The notes: generated from the letters alone by a model not told the origin. Positions 16,961 through 24,879 are shown, numbered from the stretch's first letter. The stretch: 41,148 nucleotides of DNA from an uncultured Oscillospiraceae bacterium (GCA_902492455.1 CABULH010000029.1:1-41148); one strand, 5' to 3'. A program made the numbers and translations.

Positions 16961-17002
16961 ACTCGTCGTAAGCGTCGCATCGCTTGCGACGAGTTTTTTC
17001 AT
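16961..17002 (+). terminator. terminator of tRNA-Gly
   Basis: AACTCGTCG...AAGCG pairs with CGCTT-GCGACGAGTT, followed by TTTTTTC, directly after the tRNA CCA end. Confidence 0.88.
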
Positions 17003-17345
17003 TTCATTGCAAAGCTCATCGTGTGCTCGCTCCTCGCTTCCGCGAAAAGGCACGCCCGGCGAGCCTGCTCGGTTGCAAGCTGTCGCCTACCACCTTTCCG
17101 CAGTTAGCCATCCTGCGGGCGGCTCTTTTCGTTACCAGAAAATATAGATTTCAACCGTCCTTTCCAAATCTGCGGCCGGCAATTCGTGACGAGTTGCCGG
17201 CCGTTTTGCTTTTCTTACCCGATCATAAGGCGTTTTTTTATAATAGGATGCAGCAATCTTCTTCTCATCATCTGACAATGGAGGCATGCATCTTTTTCGC
17301 CGGAACTGGTTAAACTAATCAAAACAAGTTTTAGGGGGAAAGATA
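17003..17345 (+). other. intergenic region with a strong orphan terminator
   Basis: No supported gene. A hairpin CGGCCGGCAA/TTGCCGGCCG (17173-17182 with 17194-17203) followed by TTTTGCTTTTC is a good Rho-independent terminator without a recognisable gene in front of it. A short non-coding transcript or a decayed gene between 17010 and 17170 is possible. A TATAAT-like box in TTTTTATAATAGG (about 17234-17242) may be part of the promoter for the next gene. Confidence 0.45.
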
Positions 17346-17786
17346 ATGGTAGCCATAGAAGAAGATACCATCAAGCTTTTGCGGGAATGTGATGCCGGCA
17401 TCAAAATGGGAGTCGAAGCCATCGACGAAGTCATCCAATATGTCAGCGCTCCGGAATTGAAACAACATCTGGAAACAAGCAAGAGCGACCACGAAAAACT
17501 GAAAAACGAATTACAAGAATTGCTTGACCAATATCATGATGACGGAAAAGACCCCAGCGCCATGGCGAAGAGCATGTCTTGGCTCAAAACCAATGTAAAA
17601 CTGGCGGTCAATGAATCCGATAAAACCATAGCCGATTTGATAACGGACGGCTGCAATATGGGGGTCAAGTCCCTCAACCGCTATCTCAATCAATACAAAG
17701 CCGCCGACCAAAAATCAAAAAATATCGCCAAACGGCTGATATCCCTGGAAGAGAACCTGGCAATCAATATCCGGAAATTCCTATAA
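17346..17786 (+). CDS. four-helix-bundle protein, ferritin-like/DUF2383 type
   Basis: A 146-residue, soluble, all-helical protein. Four amphipathic helices are separated by short loops, with DAGIKMGVEAIDEVIQYV, ELKQHLETSKSDHEKLKNEL, TNVKLAVNESDKTIADLITDG and NRYLNQYKAADQKSKNIAKRLISLEE as clear repeats. The layout suggests a ferritin-like or DUF2383-type bundle. I see no full ExxH di-iron motif pair, so metal binding is doubtful. AGGGGGAAAG lies 6 nt before the ATG. The gene is monocistronic with its own terminator. Codon use is slightly more AT-rich than its neighbours. Function unknown. Confidence 0.7.
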   Translation: MVAIEEDTIKLLRECDAGIKMGVEAIDEVIQYVSAPELKQHLETSKSDHEKLKNELQELLDQYHDDGKDPSAMAKSMSWLKTNVKLAVNESDKTIADLITDGCNMGVKSLNRYLNQYKAADQKSKNIAKRLISLEENLAINIRKFL

Positions 17787-17790
17787 CAAC

Positions 17791-17831
17791 AAGCGGGGAT
17801 CTGCCGTTTTTTCGGCAGGTCCCCGCTTCAT
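17791..17831 (+). terminator. terminator of the four-helix-bundle gene
   Basis: AAGCGGGGATCTGCCG (17791-17806) pairs with CGGCAGGTCCCCGCTT (17813-17828) with one mismatch-like pair around a T6 loop. Confidence 0.85.
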
Positions 17832-17837
17832 TCTGTC

Positions 17838-17944
17838 AAAGGTCGTGAAGTGCTCATTTCTATTTCTGCTGATAGCCAGCTGCCGTTTTCAGCTGCTTTA
17901 TTTGCGGTCTTTGGTGCTGTCGAGAGATGGATACTTCACACCTT
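17838..17944. repeat. long inverted repeat flanking about 80 bp
   Basis: AAAGGTCGTGAAGT (17838-17851) and ACTTCACACCTTT (17932-17944) are inverted repeats with one interruption. Between them are two CAGCTG palindromes. It lies directly before the first promoter of the repeat-built array. It may be a small decayed element. No coding sequence is apparent. Confidence 0.35.
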
Positions 17945-17970
17945 TCCCCGCGTGACAATCGCCTGCTTTC

Positions 17971-18070
17971 GTGGTATAATGGACACAGCCCTAAAAGAGA
18001 GATTATCTAATTTTTTCGGCTGTGTCTTCGCGTTTGCCTATGGGCAACCGCCCAACTTTTGTGGTATAAT
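17971..18070 (+). repeat. 100-bp promoter/palindrome repeat, copy 1
   Basis: The unit starts and ends with GTGGTATAAT. The first -10 (17975-17980) has a GTGACA -35 at 17952-17957 with a 17-bp spacer. Inside are GACACAGCC/GGCTGTGTC (17982-17990 with 18018-18026) and a TTGCC-N4-GGCAA palindrome (18034-18047) placed where the -35 of the next -10 would lie. Copy 2 (18305-18404) has the same length and about 93 of 100 bases in common. Confidence 0.6.
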
Positions 18071-18153
18071 GGAGAAAATCGAAGATTTTCTCTTGGAAGA
18101 ATGCCGGTCGGCTTGAACAGCCTCCTGCGGCTTTGCCGCACTGGCATTCTTCC
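18061..18153 (+). repeat. branched-hairpin repeat element, copy 2
   Basis: The same element as at 3792-3883, here on the plus strand. It has the extended -10 TGGTATAAT, hairpin GAGAAAATC-gaa-GATTTTCTC (18072-18092), and outer stem GGAAGAATGCC/GGCATTCTTCC (18095-18105 with 18143-18153) holding two inner hairpins. Its first ten bases are shared with the end of the 100-bp repeat. Confidence 0.6.
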
Positions 18154-18304
18154 GGTGAGAGCATCGTCATGGTATAATAACCTCACGCCGTATTCCAAAG
18201 CCATGCTATGCAAGGCTTCGGACGGCTGAGAGAACATTGAACCACACCGAAACGGTCAACGCCGTTTCGGACTAAGGAAGGCTCCGCGCTTCGCGCGCCG
18301 CTTT
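18154..18304 (+). other. spacer of the promoter array
   Basis: Holds another extended -10, TGGTATAAT (18170-18178), and a 9-bp hairpin CCGAAACGG/CCGTTTCGG at about 18248-18270. A GC-rich CGCGCTTCGCGCG stretch follows. No coding sequence is seen. Counting this box, five TGGTATAAT boxes precede the gene at 18440. Confidence 0.4.
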
Positions 18305-18404
18305 GTGGTATAATGGACACAGCCCTAAAAGGGAGGATATCTAATTTTTTCGGCTGTGTCTTTGCGTTTGCCTATCGGCAATCGCCCAACCTTTGTGGTA
18401 TAAT
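18305..18404 (+). repeat. 100-bp promoter/palindrome repeat, copy 2
   Basis: Same structure as the copy at 17971-18070, including GACACAGCC/GGCTGTGTC, the TTGCC-N4-GGCAA palindrome and flanking TGGTATAAT boxes (18306-18314 and 18396-18404). The last box is the nearest promoter to the gene at 18440. Confidence 0.6.
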
Positions 18405-18439
18405 ACCACCAATCTTTATAGAAAGCCGGTGTACTGACA

Positions 18440-18799
18440 ATGAAAAGGGAAGTTCTGGATGAATTGGTAAAAAGAACACAGGAACTAATCGATGCGCCGA
18501 CCTGCAGCCAGGAAACCAAGGAAGCGGCTCAGCGCTGGCTGGACGCGGTGGGCACCGATGCGGAAAATGCGGAAACCAAAGCCTTTATCAGCGAACTGGA
18601 AGAGGATATCATGCCCATTGATTCCCTGATCGGCTTTGCCGAATCGGAAAAGGGCAGTGCCTATTTTGGCGCGGATACCGCCGCTTCCATTGCCGCTCAC
18701 GCCAGGGAGATCCGGGCGGCGGGAGCTCGGTATTGCGACTGCCCGGCCTGTGTGATCGCCGCGGCAATTCTGGGGAAAAAGACGGAGATCTTGGCATAG
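18440..18799 (+). CDS. small conserved protein with C-terminal CDCPAC motif
   Basis: A 119-residue soluble, mostly helical protein. Features are a conserved-looking EEDIMPIDSLIGFAES segment (about 53-68) and a C-terminal YCDCPACVIAAAILGKK segment with three closely spaced cysteines (CDCPAC), which might bind metal or be redox active. I recall similar short clostridial proteins labelled 'Hsp90'. No GHKL ATPase domain is visible here, so that name should not be used functionally. The ribosome binding site is weak (GAAAGCCGG). Expression would be driven by the repeat-built promoter array; the last -10 ends 35 nt before the start. A strong terminator follows. Function unknown. Confidence 0.7.
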   Translation: MKREVLDELVKRTQELIDAPTCSQETKEAAQRWLDAVGTDAENAETKAFISELEEDIMPIDSLIGFAESEKGSAYFGADTAASIAAHAREIRAAGARYCDCPACVIAAAILGKKTEILA

Positions 18800-18822
18800 G
18801 CCTGTTATCATATGGAACAATA

Positions 18823-18872
18823 GAAGAGGGTTGTTGCAAAACGAAACATTTTGCAACAACCCTCTTTCTTTT
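18823..18872 (+). terminator. terminator of the CDCPAC protein gene
   Basis: A stem of about 18 bp with AAGAGGGTTGTTGCAAAA on the left (18824-18841) and its complement from 18849, followed by TTTCTTTT. Confidence 0.93.
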
Positions 18873-19005
18873 AGCGCCTATCTTATCTCCATTCAAATTA
18901 CCATTTCCATCTGATTGCCAAAAAGTTGAAAACATAATTTGCAATTCCCGTCAAAAACTAGAAACTGTGTTCTCAGGTCAAAAAATAAAAGATGGGCGTG
19001 GTTGG

Positions 19006-19962
19006 ATGAAAAAATATGGTATTCTGGCCGTGGTAACCCTGCTGGCGATCAGCGGATTTCTGGCGCTGAACAGCTGGAAGGGCCAGGAAAAAACGGCGGT
19101 GGAACTGTATACGATGAATCTTCAGGCGGTGGAACAAACCGTTGTCTGTACCGGCGCCGTGGAATCCGCCGATAGCCGGAATTTGTATCTGGATACTCCC
19201 TGTGTGGCGGGACAGGTATATTTCTCCGCCGGGCAAAAGGTAAATAAAGGAGACGTGCTGTTCAGCGTGGATGTGGACGCCACTAAAGACGCACTGGCCG
19301 CCGTGGGCGGTTCCGGCTTGGGCGGACTCACTGGTGAGGAGCTGGAAGGCGTTATTCAGAAGGAGGTTACCGCTCCCGTTACCGGCGTACTCACCACCCT
19401 GAATGTCAAGTCTGGTTCCCTGTCCGATAGTTCCAAGCCCTGCGCCGTCATCTCTTCCAGTGAAAACCTGCAGATCAAGGTGGCCATTCGGGAAAAGGAT
19501 CTGAAAAATGTCGCGGTGGGCCAATCCGTCCAGGTCAGCGGCACCGCCTTTGCCAAGTCCTCCTATCCCGGCACCCTCACCTATATTTCTCCCTCCGCCC
19601 GTCAGCAATACAGCGGCAGCGTCAGCGAAACCGTGGTGGACGCCGTCGTTTCCTTGGATCCTGCCTATCTGGACGAATCTTTGCGCATGGGTCTTTCCGC
19701 TAAGGCCAGCGTGGTGGTGAACAGCCGCGATGACGCCCTGATTGTACCCTACGACTGTATCCTGCAGGATGAGAATAACAAGGAATATGTCTATATTTAT
19801 CAGGACGGCCGGGCCGTACGGCGGGATATTGTCACCGGGGAAGGCTTCGCCAGCGGCTGTTTGGTCACTTCCGGCCTTTCCAAAGGCGATCAGTTGGTGA
19901 AGGATCCCAGCGCAGTGAAGAAGGACGGGGAGGAAATCCTGCCCAAGGAGGCGGCGGCATGA
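19006..19962 (+). CDS. HlyD/MacA-like efflux adaptor (membrane fusion protein)
   Basis: A 318-residue adaptor with one N-terminal membrane anchor (GILAVVTLLAISGFLAL). A split biotinyl-lipoyl-like region follows (VVCTGAVESADSRNLYLDTPCVAGQVYFSAGQ and, later, VTAPVTGVLTTLNVKSG). A beta-barrel domain (LQIKVAIREKDLKNVAVGQSVQV) and a C-terminal membrane-proximal domain (ALIVPYDCILQDENNKEYVYI) complete it. The coiled-coil hairpin normally between the lipoyl halves is very short, as expected in Gram-positive relatives that need no outer-membrane channel. It works with the FtsX-type permease encoded next, whose ATG overlaps its stop codon. The ribosome binding site is weak. No ATPase gene adjoins. Confidence 0.85.
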   Translation: MKKYGILAVVTLLAISGFLALNSWKGQEKTAVELYTMNLQAVEQTVVCTGAVESADSRNLYLDTPCVAGQVYFSAGQKVNKGDVLFSVDVDATKDALAAVGGSGLGGLTGEELEGVIQKEVTAPVTGVLTTLNVKSGSLSDSSKPCAVISSSENLQIKVAIREKDLKNVAVGQSVQVSGTAFAKSSYPGTLTYISPSARQQYSGSVSETVVDAVVSLDPAYLDESLRMGLSAKASVVVNSRDDALIVPYDCILQDENNKEYVYIYQDGRAVRRDIVTGEGFASGCLVTSGLSKGDQLVKDPSAVKKDGEEILPKEAAA

Positions 19963-21128
19963 AGGATATTCTGCAATGCGCCTGGAAGAGCCTGTCCCGC
20001 AAACGGCTGCGGACCCTGCTGACCGTCAGCGGCATTATGGTGGGAGTCGTGATGGTGGTGATTGTCTCCGCCATCAGCACGGCGGGAAAACGGGCGGTTA
20101 ACGCGGAACTGGACAGCATGGGGATGAACGGCCTTTCGGTAAGCATGGAATCCGGCGCCCTGTCCATGGAGAACCTGGAGGTCATCCGGCAGCTTTCCGG
20201 CGTGGAAACCGCCATGCCGCTGATGATCGAATATTCCTCCTCCATCCTGGGCGGCATCAGCGACAGCACCTTGATCTGCGGCATCGATTCCGGTGCACGG
20301 CAGGTCATTTCCCTGCAGCTGCGGCATGGCCGCCTCATTACCACCGGCGATGTGCGCAGCAGCGCCAGGGTGTGTATGTTGGATGAAACCGTGGCTCAGG
20401 CCGTCTACGGCCGTTCCAATATCGTGGGGAAAACCATTGAACTGACGGTGGGCGGCAGCGTGGAGGAATTCTCCATTGTAGGCGTCACGGAAACCGGCAG
20501 CAGCCTGCTGCAGAACATCGTGGAGTTCATCCCCGGTATGGTTTATATCCCCTACACAACCCTGCAGGATCTCACCGGCCGGGACAATCTGAACCAGATT
20601 GCCGTGCGGGTATCCGAGCGTGAGGATGTGGAAAGGGCCGAAACCCGTATCGTCCAGGCGCTGGAGCGCTCCAGCGGCCAAAACGGCTACCGCACGGACA
20701 ACCTGGCGGTCCAGAAGGAGCGGCTGGGCAGCCTGATGGATATCGTTACCCTGATCCTTACCGCCATCAGCGGCATCTCCCTGCTGGTTTCCGGTCTGGG
20801 GATCATGACGATTATGTTGGTATCCGTCACCGAGCGCACCCGGGAAATCGGCATCAAAAAAGCCATTGGCGCCTCCCGCCGCCGCATTTTGATGGAATTT
20901 CTCGCCGAAGCAATGATCATCTCCTTCCTGGGCGGCAGCTGCGGGATTCTGCTGGGCTACGCCGCCGTGGTTACCGGCATGACCCTGATGGGCATTCCGC
21001 CGGTAGTGGATTTGAATACCATTGTCTTTCTGATGCTTTTCTCCATGGCCACCGGGGTGCTGTTCGGCGTCTATCCCGCTGTCAAAGCCTCCCGTCTGCG
21101 GCCGGTGGATGCCCTGCGTATGGAGTAA
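19959..21128 (+). CDS. MacB-type ABC transporter permease (FtsX family)
   Basis: A 389-residue permease. The N-terminal cytoplasmic helix and first membrane helix (LRTLLTVSGIMVGVVMVVIV) are followed by a MacB-like external domain (about 50-250). Three C-terminal membrane helices form the FtsX domain, with the hallmark TERTREIGIKKAIGASRRRILMEF split across the loop and ending SRLRPVDALR. GGAGG lies just before the ATG and the gene overlaps the adaptor gene by four bases (ATGA). MacB itself fuses an ATPase; here it is absent from the protein and from both flanks, so the ATPase must be supplied from elsewhere in the genome. Confidence 0.9.
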   Translation: MKDILQCAWKSLSRKRLRTLLTVSGIMVGVVMVVIVSAISTAGKRAVNAELDSMGMNGLSVSMESGALSMENLEVIRQLSGVETAMPLMIEYSSSILGGISDSTLICGIDSGARQVISLQLRHGRLITTGDVRSSARVCMLDETVAQAVYGRSNIVGKTIELTVGGSVEEFSIVGVTETGSSLLQNIVEFIPGMVYIPYTTLQDLTGRDNLNQIAVRVSEREDVERAETRIVQALERSSGQNGYRTDNLAVQKERLGSLMDIVTLILTAISGISLLVSGLGIMTIMLVSVTERTREIGIKKAIGASRRRILMEFLAEAMIISFLGGSCGILLGYAAVVTGMTLMGIPPVVDLNTIVFLMLFSMATGVLFGVYPAVKASRLRPVDALRME

Positions 21129-21206
21129 GCCGGCTCGTAATCCCCTTCTCTTGGTAAGCATCCAATCAAACGACCTCCCTTACCGGCACGGGAGGGATTC
21201 TTCAAG

Positions 21207-21237
21207 AATAAAGAGCTGCGGTCCGCAGCTCTTTATT
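21207..21237 (+). terminator. terminator after the adaptor/permease operon
   Basis: AATAAAGAGCTGCGG (21207-21221) and CCGCAGCTCTTTATT (21223-21237) form a 15-bp stem. A and T ends make it bidirectional. Confidence 0.88.
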
Positions 21238-21241
21238 CCGG

Positions 21242-21271
21242 TTGACAACCCCCGCCGTCCTGCATTATAAT
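21242..21271 (+). promoter_or_regulatory. promoter of the PH-domain protein gene
   Basis: Consensus TTGACA (21242-21247) and TATAAT (21266-21271) with an 18-bp spacer. Confidence 0.88.
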
Positions 21272-21302
21272 AAGTCTAAACCAAGGAAAGGCGGCGCCGG
21301 CG

Positions 21303-21731
21303 ATGAGCGAATGGGACAAAGACAATTACCAGGAGCAGGAAGAGGAGTTCGAGCTGCGGGAAAGGAAACGCTGGCTGTTTTTCGGCCTTCCCTTTACCTT
21401 TACCACCTATCGTCTCACCAACAAGAAGCTGACCGTGGTGTCCGGCCTGCTTACCACCGTGGAGGATGACATTCTCCTTTACCGGATTATGGATACCTCT
21501 CTGCGCCGCTCTTTGTTCCAGAAGCTGTTCGGGCTGGGCTGTATCCGAGTGGCCTCCTCCGATCACAGTCTGCCGGAGATGGAAATTCACAATATCCGCA
21601 ACGCCAAGGAATTCAAGGATGCCCTGGACGCCCAAATCGAGCATGAACGGATGCGGATGCGGTTCCGTACCGGCGAATACATGGGTGGCGATATGGACGG
21701 GGATGGAGTACCGGATATGCCGGATTGCTGA
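21303..21731 (+). CDS. bacterial PH-domain (bPH_2/YdbS-like) protein
   Basis: A 142-residue protein whose central part (FTFTTYRLTNKKLTVVSGLLTTVEDDILLYRIMDTSLRRSLFQKLFGLGCIRV, here given as its key stretch) follows the bacterial PH pattern of two antiparallel sheets and a helix. The YRLT and R(I/V)xD(T/V) signatures are typical. No membrane helix is predicted, unlike YdbS/YdbT proteins. The N-terminus is acidic (EQEEEFEL) and the C-terminus is Met/Asp rich, with a DMDGDGVPDMPD stretch that resembles a calcium-binding loop. AGGAAAGG lies about 11 nt before the ATG. It is monocistronic between its own promoter and terminator. Role unknown. Confidence 0.78.
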   Translation: MSEWDKDNYQEQEEEFELRERKRWLFFGLPFTFTTYRLTNKKLTVVSGLLTTVEDDILLYRIMDTSLRRSLFQKLFGLGCIRVASSDHSLPEMEIHNIRNAKEFKDALDAQIEHERMRMRFRTGEYMGGDMDGDGVPDMPDC

Positions 21732-21766
21732 TCTCTCCTCTGCGATTTTGCTTGTCAAGCTTTTTT

Positions 21767-21804
21767 GCCCTCCGCAAATGACAAATTTGCGGAGGGCTTT
21801 TTAT
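21767..21804 (+). terminator. terminator of the PH-domain protein gene
   Basis: GCCCTCCGCAAAT (21767-21779) pairs with ATTTGCGGAGGGC (21785-21797), followed by TTTTTAT. Confidence 0.95.
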
Positions 21805-21826
21805 ATACTATTTCCTGAAACCACTC

Positions 21827-21855
21827 TTGACAGGCCACTATATATTGGCTATAAT
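21827..21855 (+). promoter_or_regulatory. nrdDG promoter
   Basis: Perfect consensus TTGACA (21827-21832), 17-bp spacer, TATAAT (21850-21855). An NrdR box occupies the spacer. Confidence 0.93.
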
Positions 21856-21889
21856 AGGAGACGCTTTCCAATCACAATACAAGATATAG
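21838..21889 (+). promoter_or_regulatory. pair of NrdR boxes
   Basis: CTATATATTG (21838-21847) matches the NrdR consensus core CwATATwTwG and lies between the -35 and -10. CAAGATATAG (21880-21889) is a second, weaker match in the leader. The starts are 42 bp apart, close to four helical turns, so both could be bound from the same face of the DNA. NrdR is the (d)ATP-sensing repressor of ribonucleotide reductase genes. Confidence 0.75.
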
Positions 21890-21918
21890 TATCATAAATT
21901 GCATCGGAGGAACGAAAA

Positions 21919-24270
21919 ATGACCACTACACGCATTGTCAAGCGGGACGGCCGCGCCGTGGATTTTGATGTTGAGAAGATTGCCAGCGCCATCTATAAGG
22001 CGGCCAAGGCCATCGGCGGCCACGATTATCAAACCTCCCGCATGCTGGCAAACCAAGTGGCCGACCGTCTTGCCGAGCTTTCCCCCGATACAGCCCCTAC
22101 CGTGGAGCAGGTACAAGATATGGTGGAAAAGGTGCTGATTGAAAACGGGCATGCCCGCACCGCCAAGGAGTTCATTCTCTATCGCGCGGAACGCACCCGT
22201 ATCCGGGAAATGAACACCCGGCTGATGCGCACCTTTGAGGACCTGACCTTCAAGGACGCCCGGGAACTGGATCTCAAGCGGGAGAACGCCAACATCGACG
22301 GCGATTGTCCCATGGGTACCATGCTGAAATATGGTTCCGAAAGCGCCAAGCAGTTTTATGAAATGTTCGTGCTGAATCCCGCCTATTCCGAAGCCCACCG
22401 CAACGGGGATATCCATATCCACGATATGGACTTTCTTACCCTCACCACCACCTGCTGCCAGATCGATTTGGACAAGCTGTTCCAGGGCGGCTATTCCACC
22501 GGCCACGGCTTTTTGCGGGAACCCAACGACATCGCCAGCTATTCCGCCCTGGCCTGCATCGCCATTCAGTCCAACCAGAACGATCAGCATGGCGGCCAGA
22601 GCATCCCCAATTTTGATTATGCCATGGCTAAGGGGGTAGCGAAAACCTACCGCCGCCTGTATAAACAGAACCTGGGCCGGGCCCTGGAGCTGCTCACCGA
22701 CGCGGAGGACGGCTCCGCTCTGGCGGAAACCGTAATGCAGGCGGCAGAGCAGGCCGCCGGCCTCGGCCCCGTGCTCGCGGACGACAATGGCTACAAAGAC
22801 GCGGAGCTGCCGGTGCTGTGCGGCTGCACGGATGAAAAGACCGCCCGGAAAATTCAGGGCTTTGTCCGCAAGCGTGCCCTAGCGGAAACCGACCGCGCTT
22901 CCTATCAGGCCATGGAGGCCTTCGTCCATAACCTGAACACCATGCATTCCCGGGCCGGCGCCCAGATTCCCTTTAGCTCCATCAACTACGGTATGGACAC
23001 CACCCCCGAAGGCCGCATGGTGATCAAAAACGTCCTTCTCGCCACCGAAGCGGGGCTGGGCAATGGAGAAACCCCTATCTTCCCCATCCACATCTTCAAG
23101 GTGAAGGACGGGATTAACTATAACCCCGGCGAGCCCAACTACGATCTGTTCCAGCTGGCCTGCCGGGTCAGCGCCAAACGCCTCTTCCCCAACTTCTCCT
23201 TTATCGACGCCCCCTTCAATCTCCGATATTATAAGGAAGGCAACCCCAACACCGAATGCGCCTACATGGGCTGCCGCACCCGGGTGATGGCCAACACCTT
23301 CGATCCTTCACGGGAAGAGGTTTTCGGCCGTGGCAACCTTTCCTTCACCTCAGTGAACCTGCCCCGTATCGCTATTCGCAGCCACGGCAATGTGGATTTC
23401 TTCTTTGAAGAGCTGGACCGGAAGATCGACCTCATCATCGGTCAGCTGTTGGAGCGGTTTGAAATCCAGTGCAAAAAGAAGGTCCGCAATTATCCCTTCC
23501 TCATGGGCCAGGGCATCTGGATTGATTCGGACAAGCTGGGACCGGATGACGAGGTGCGGGAGGTGCTGAAACACGGCACCCTGACCCTGGGCTTCATCGG
23601 CCTGGCGGAATGCCTGAAATCCCTGCTGGGCTTCCACCACGGTGAGAGCCGGGAAGCCCAGAACCTGGGACTGGAAATCGTGGGCTACATGCGCAAGCGG
23701 ATGGACGAGGCCAGCCGGAAATACGGCCTGAACTTCTCCCTCATCGCCACTCCTGCCGAGGGTCTGTCCGGCCGGTTCGTTCGGATGGACAAGGCCAAAT
23801 ACGGTATTCTTCCCGGGGTCACCGACCGGGAATATTATACCAACTCCTTCCATGTTCCGGTATATTACGATATCAGTGCCTTTGACAAAATTGCCATCGA
23901 AGCGCCTTATCATGAATTAACCAACGGCGGCCACATCACCTATGTGGAGCTGGACGGCGATCCCTCGGAAAACCTGGAGGCTTTTGAGGCGGTGGTCCGG
24001 GCCATGAAGGAAGCGGGCATCGGCTACGGCTCTGTAAACCATCCGGTGGACCGGGACCCGGTCTGCGGCTATACCGGCATCATCGGGGATTTCTGCCCCA
24101 AATGTGGCCGCAGCGAAGAGGACGGACGGGCGAAATTTGAACGCATCCGCCGCATCACCGGTTATCTGGTGGGCACGTTGGATCATTTCAACGACGCCAA
24201 ATACGCTGAGGTTCGGGACCGGGTGAAGCATTCCCTGGGCACCGGCGCGGGCGTAATGGAAAGAATCTGA
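21919..24270 (+). CDS. nrdD: anaerobic ribonucleoside-triphosphate reductase
   Basis: A 783-residue class III ribonucleotide reductase that makes deoxynucleotides from NTPs without oxygen. An ATP-cone (about 3-95, TRIVKRDGRAVDFDVEKIA) gives allosteric control. The ten-stranded barrel carries IHDMDFLTLTTTCCQIDL and the Cys-rich TECAYMGCRTRV segment. The C-terminus holds a zinc motif (C716, C726, C729) and the glycyl radical site RITGYL (G748). The zinc motif reads DPVCGY...CPKCG; an aspartate occupies the place where a fourth cysteine might be expected. GGAGG precedes the ATG by 10 nt. It is co-transcribed with nrdG and carries two NrdR boxes upstream. Confidence 0.97.
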   Translation: MTTTRIVKRDGRAVDFDVEKIASAIYKAAKAIGGHDYQTSRMLANQVADRLAELSPDTAPTVEQVQDMVEKVLIENGHARTAKEFILYRAERTRIREMNTRLMRTFEDLTFKDARELDLKRENANIDGDCPMGTMLKYGSESAKQFYEMFVLNPAYSEAHRNGDIHIHDMDFLTLTTTCCQIDLDKLFQGGYSTGHGFLREPNDIASYSALACIAIQSNQNDQHGGQSIPNFDYAMAKGVAKTYRRLYKQNLGRALELLTDAEDGSALAETVMQAAEQAAGLGPVLADDNGYKDAELPVLCGCTDEKTARKIQGFVRKRALAETDRASYQAMEAFVHNLNTMHSRAGAQIPFSSINYGMDTTPEGRMVIKNVLLATEAGLGNGETPIFPIHIFKVKDGINYNPGEPNYDLFQLACRVSAKRLFPNFSFIDAPFNLRYYKEGNPNTECAYMGCRTRVMANTFDPSREEVFGRGNLSFTSVNLPRIAIRSHGNVDFFFEELDRKIDLIIGQLLERFEIQCKKKVRNYPFLMGQGIWIDSDKLGPDDEVREVLKHGTLTLGFIGLAECLKSLLGFHHGESREAQNLGLEIVGYMRKRMDEASRKYGLNFSLIATPAEGLSGRFVRMDKAKYGILPGVTDREYYTNSFHVPVYYDISAFDKIAIEAPYHELTNGGHITYVELDGDPSENLEAFEAVVRAMKEAGIGYGSVNHPVDRDPVCGYTGIIGDFCPKCGRSEEDGRAKFERIRRITGYLVGTLDHFNDAKYAEVRDRVKHSLGTGAGVMERI

Positions 24271-24303
24271 CAGAAATCGAGCAGGAAAGGGGGCGCGCCG
24301 TCC

Positions 24304-24810
24304 ATGCCGCAGCTGCAGCTGGCGGGCGTTATTCGGGAATCCATTGTGGACGGTCCCGGCATCCGCTTTGTCGTGTTCGCCCAAGGCTGTCCCCACCATT
24401 GTCCCGGCTGCCAGAATCCCGCCACCCATGATCCCCAGGGCGGCTATACCGGGGATACGGATACCCTCCTGCGGGAATTCCGGAAAAATCCCCTGCTGGC
24501 GGGGATCACCCTTTCCGGCGGAGACCCCTTTCTCCAGCCGGAGCCTCTGGCGGAGCTGGCCCGGGAGGTGCGGGCTATGGGAAAAAACGTCATCACCTAC
24601 ACCGGCTATACCATTGAATACCTGTTGGATCACCTGGAAGAGCATCCCGGCTGGGAAGAACTGCTCCGACAGACGGATATCCTTATCGACGGCCCCTTTA
24701 TCGAAGCGCAAAAGTCCCTGATGCTCCGCTTCCGGGGTTCCCGGAATCAGCGGGCCATCAATCCCGCCGCTTCCCTGCGGGAGGGCCGGGCGGTGGAAAC
24801 CGACATTTAA
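24304..24810 (+). CDS. nrdG: anaerobic ribonucleotide reductase-activating protein
   Basis: A 168-residue radical SAM activase. It reduces S-adenosylmethionine through a [4Fe-4S] cluster to install the glycyl radical on NrdD. The cluster cysteines are C29, C33 and C36 in QGCPHHCPGCQN (CX3CX2C). The SAM-binding TLSGGDPFLQ and the C-terminal DILIDGPFIEAQKS...FRGSRNQR stretch are typical. Length matches the family. It lies 33 nt after nrdD with AGGAAAGGGGG as ribosome binding region. No clear U-tract terminator follows. Confidence 0.97.
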   Translation: MPQLQLAGVIRESIVDGPGIRFVVFAQGCPHHCPGCQNPATHDPQGGYTGDTDTLLREFRKNPLLAGITLSGGDPFLQPEPLAELAREVRAMGKNVITYTGYTIEYLLDHLEEHPGWEELLRQTDILIDGPFIEAQKSLMLRFRGSRNQRAINPAASLREGRAVETDI

Positions 24811-24879
24811 CCTTCTTCCGCTTAAGACAGGATACCAACATTTGATAAGGGACTGGCGTTTCCGACATTCCGACAGACA

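Noticed and set aside
17003..17170. Possible decayed gene or ncRNA before the terminator at 17173-17203
   Set aside because: No start, promoter or recognisable protein sequence; kept only as an intergenic note.
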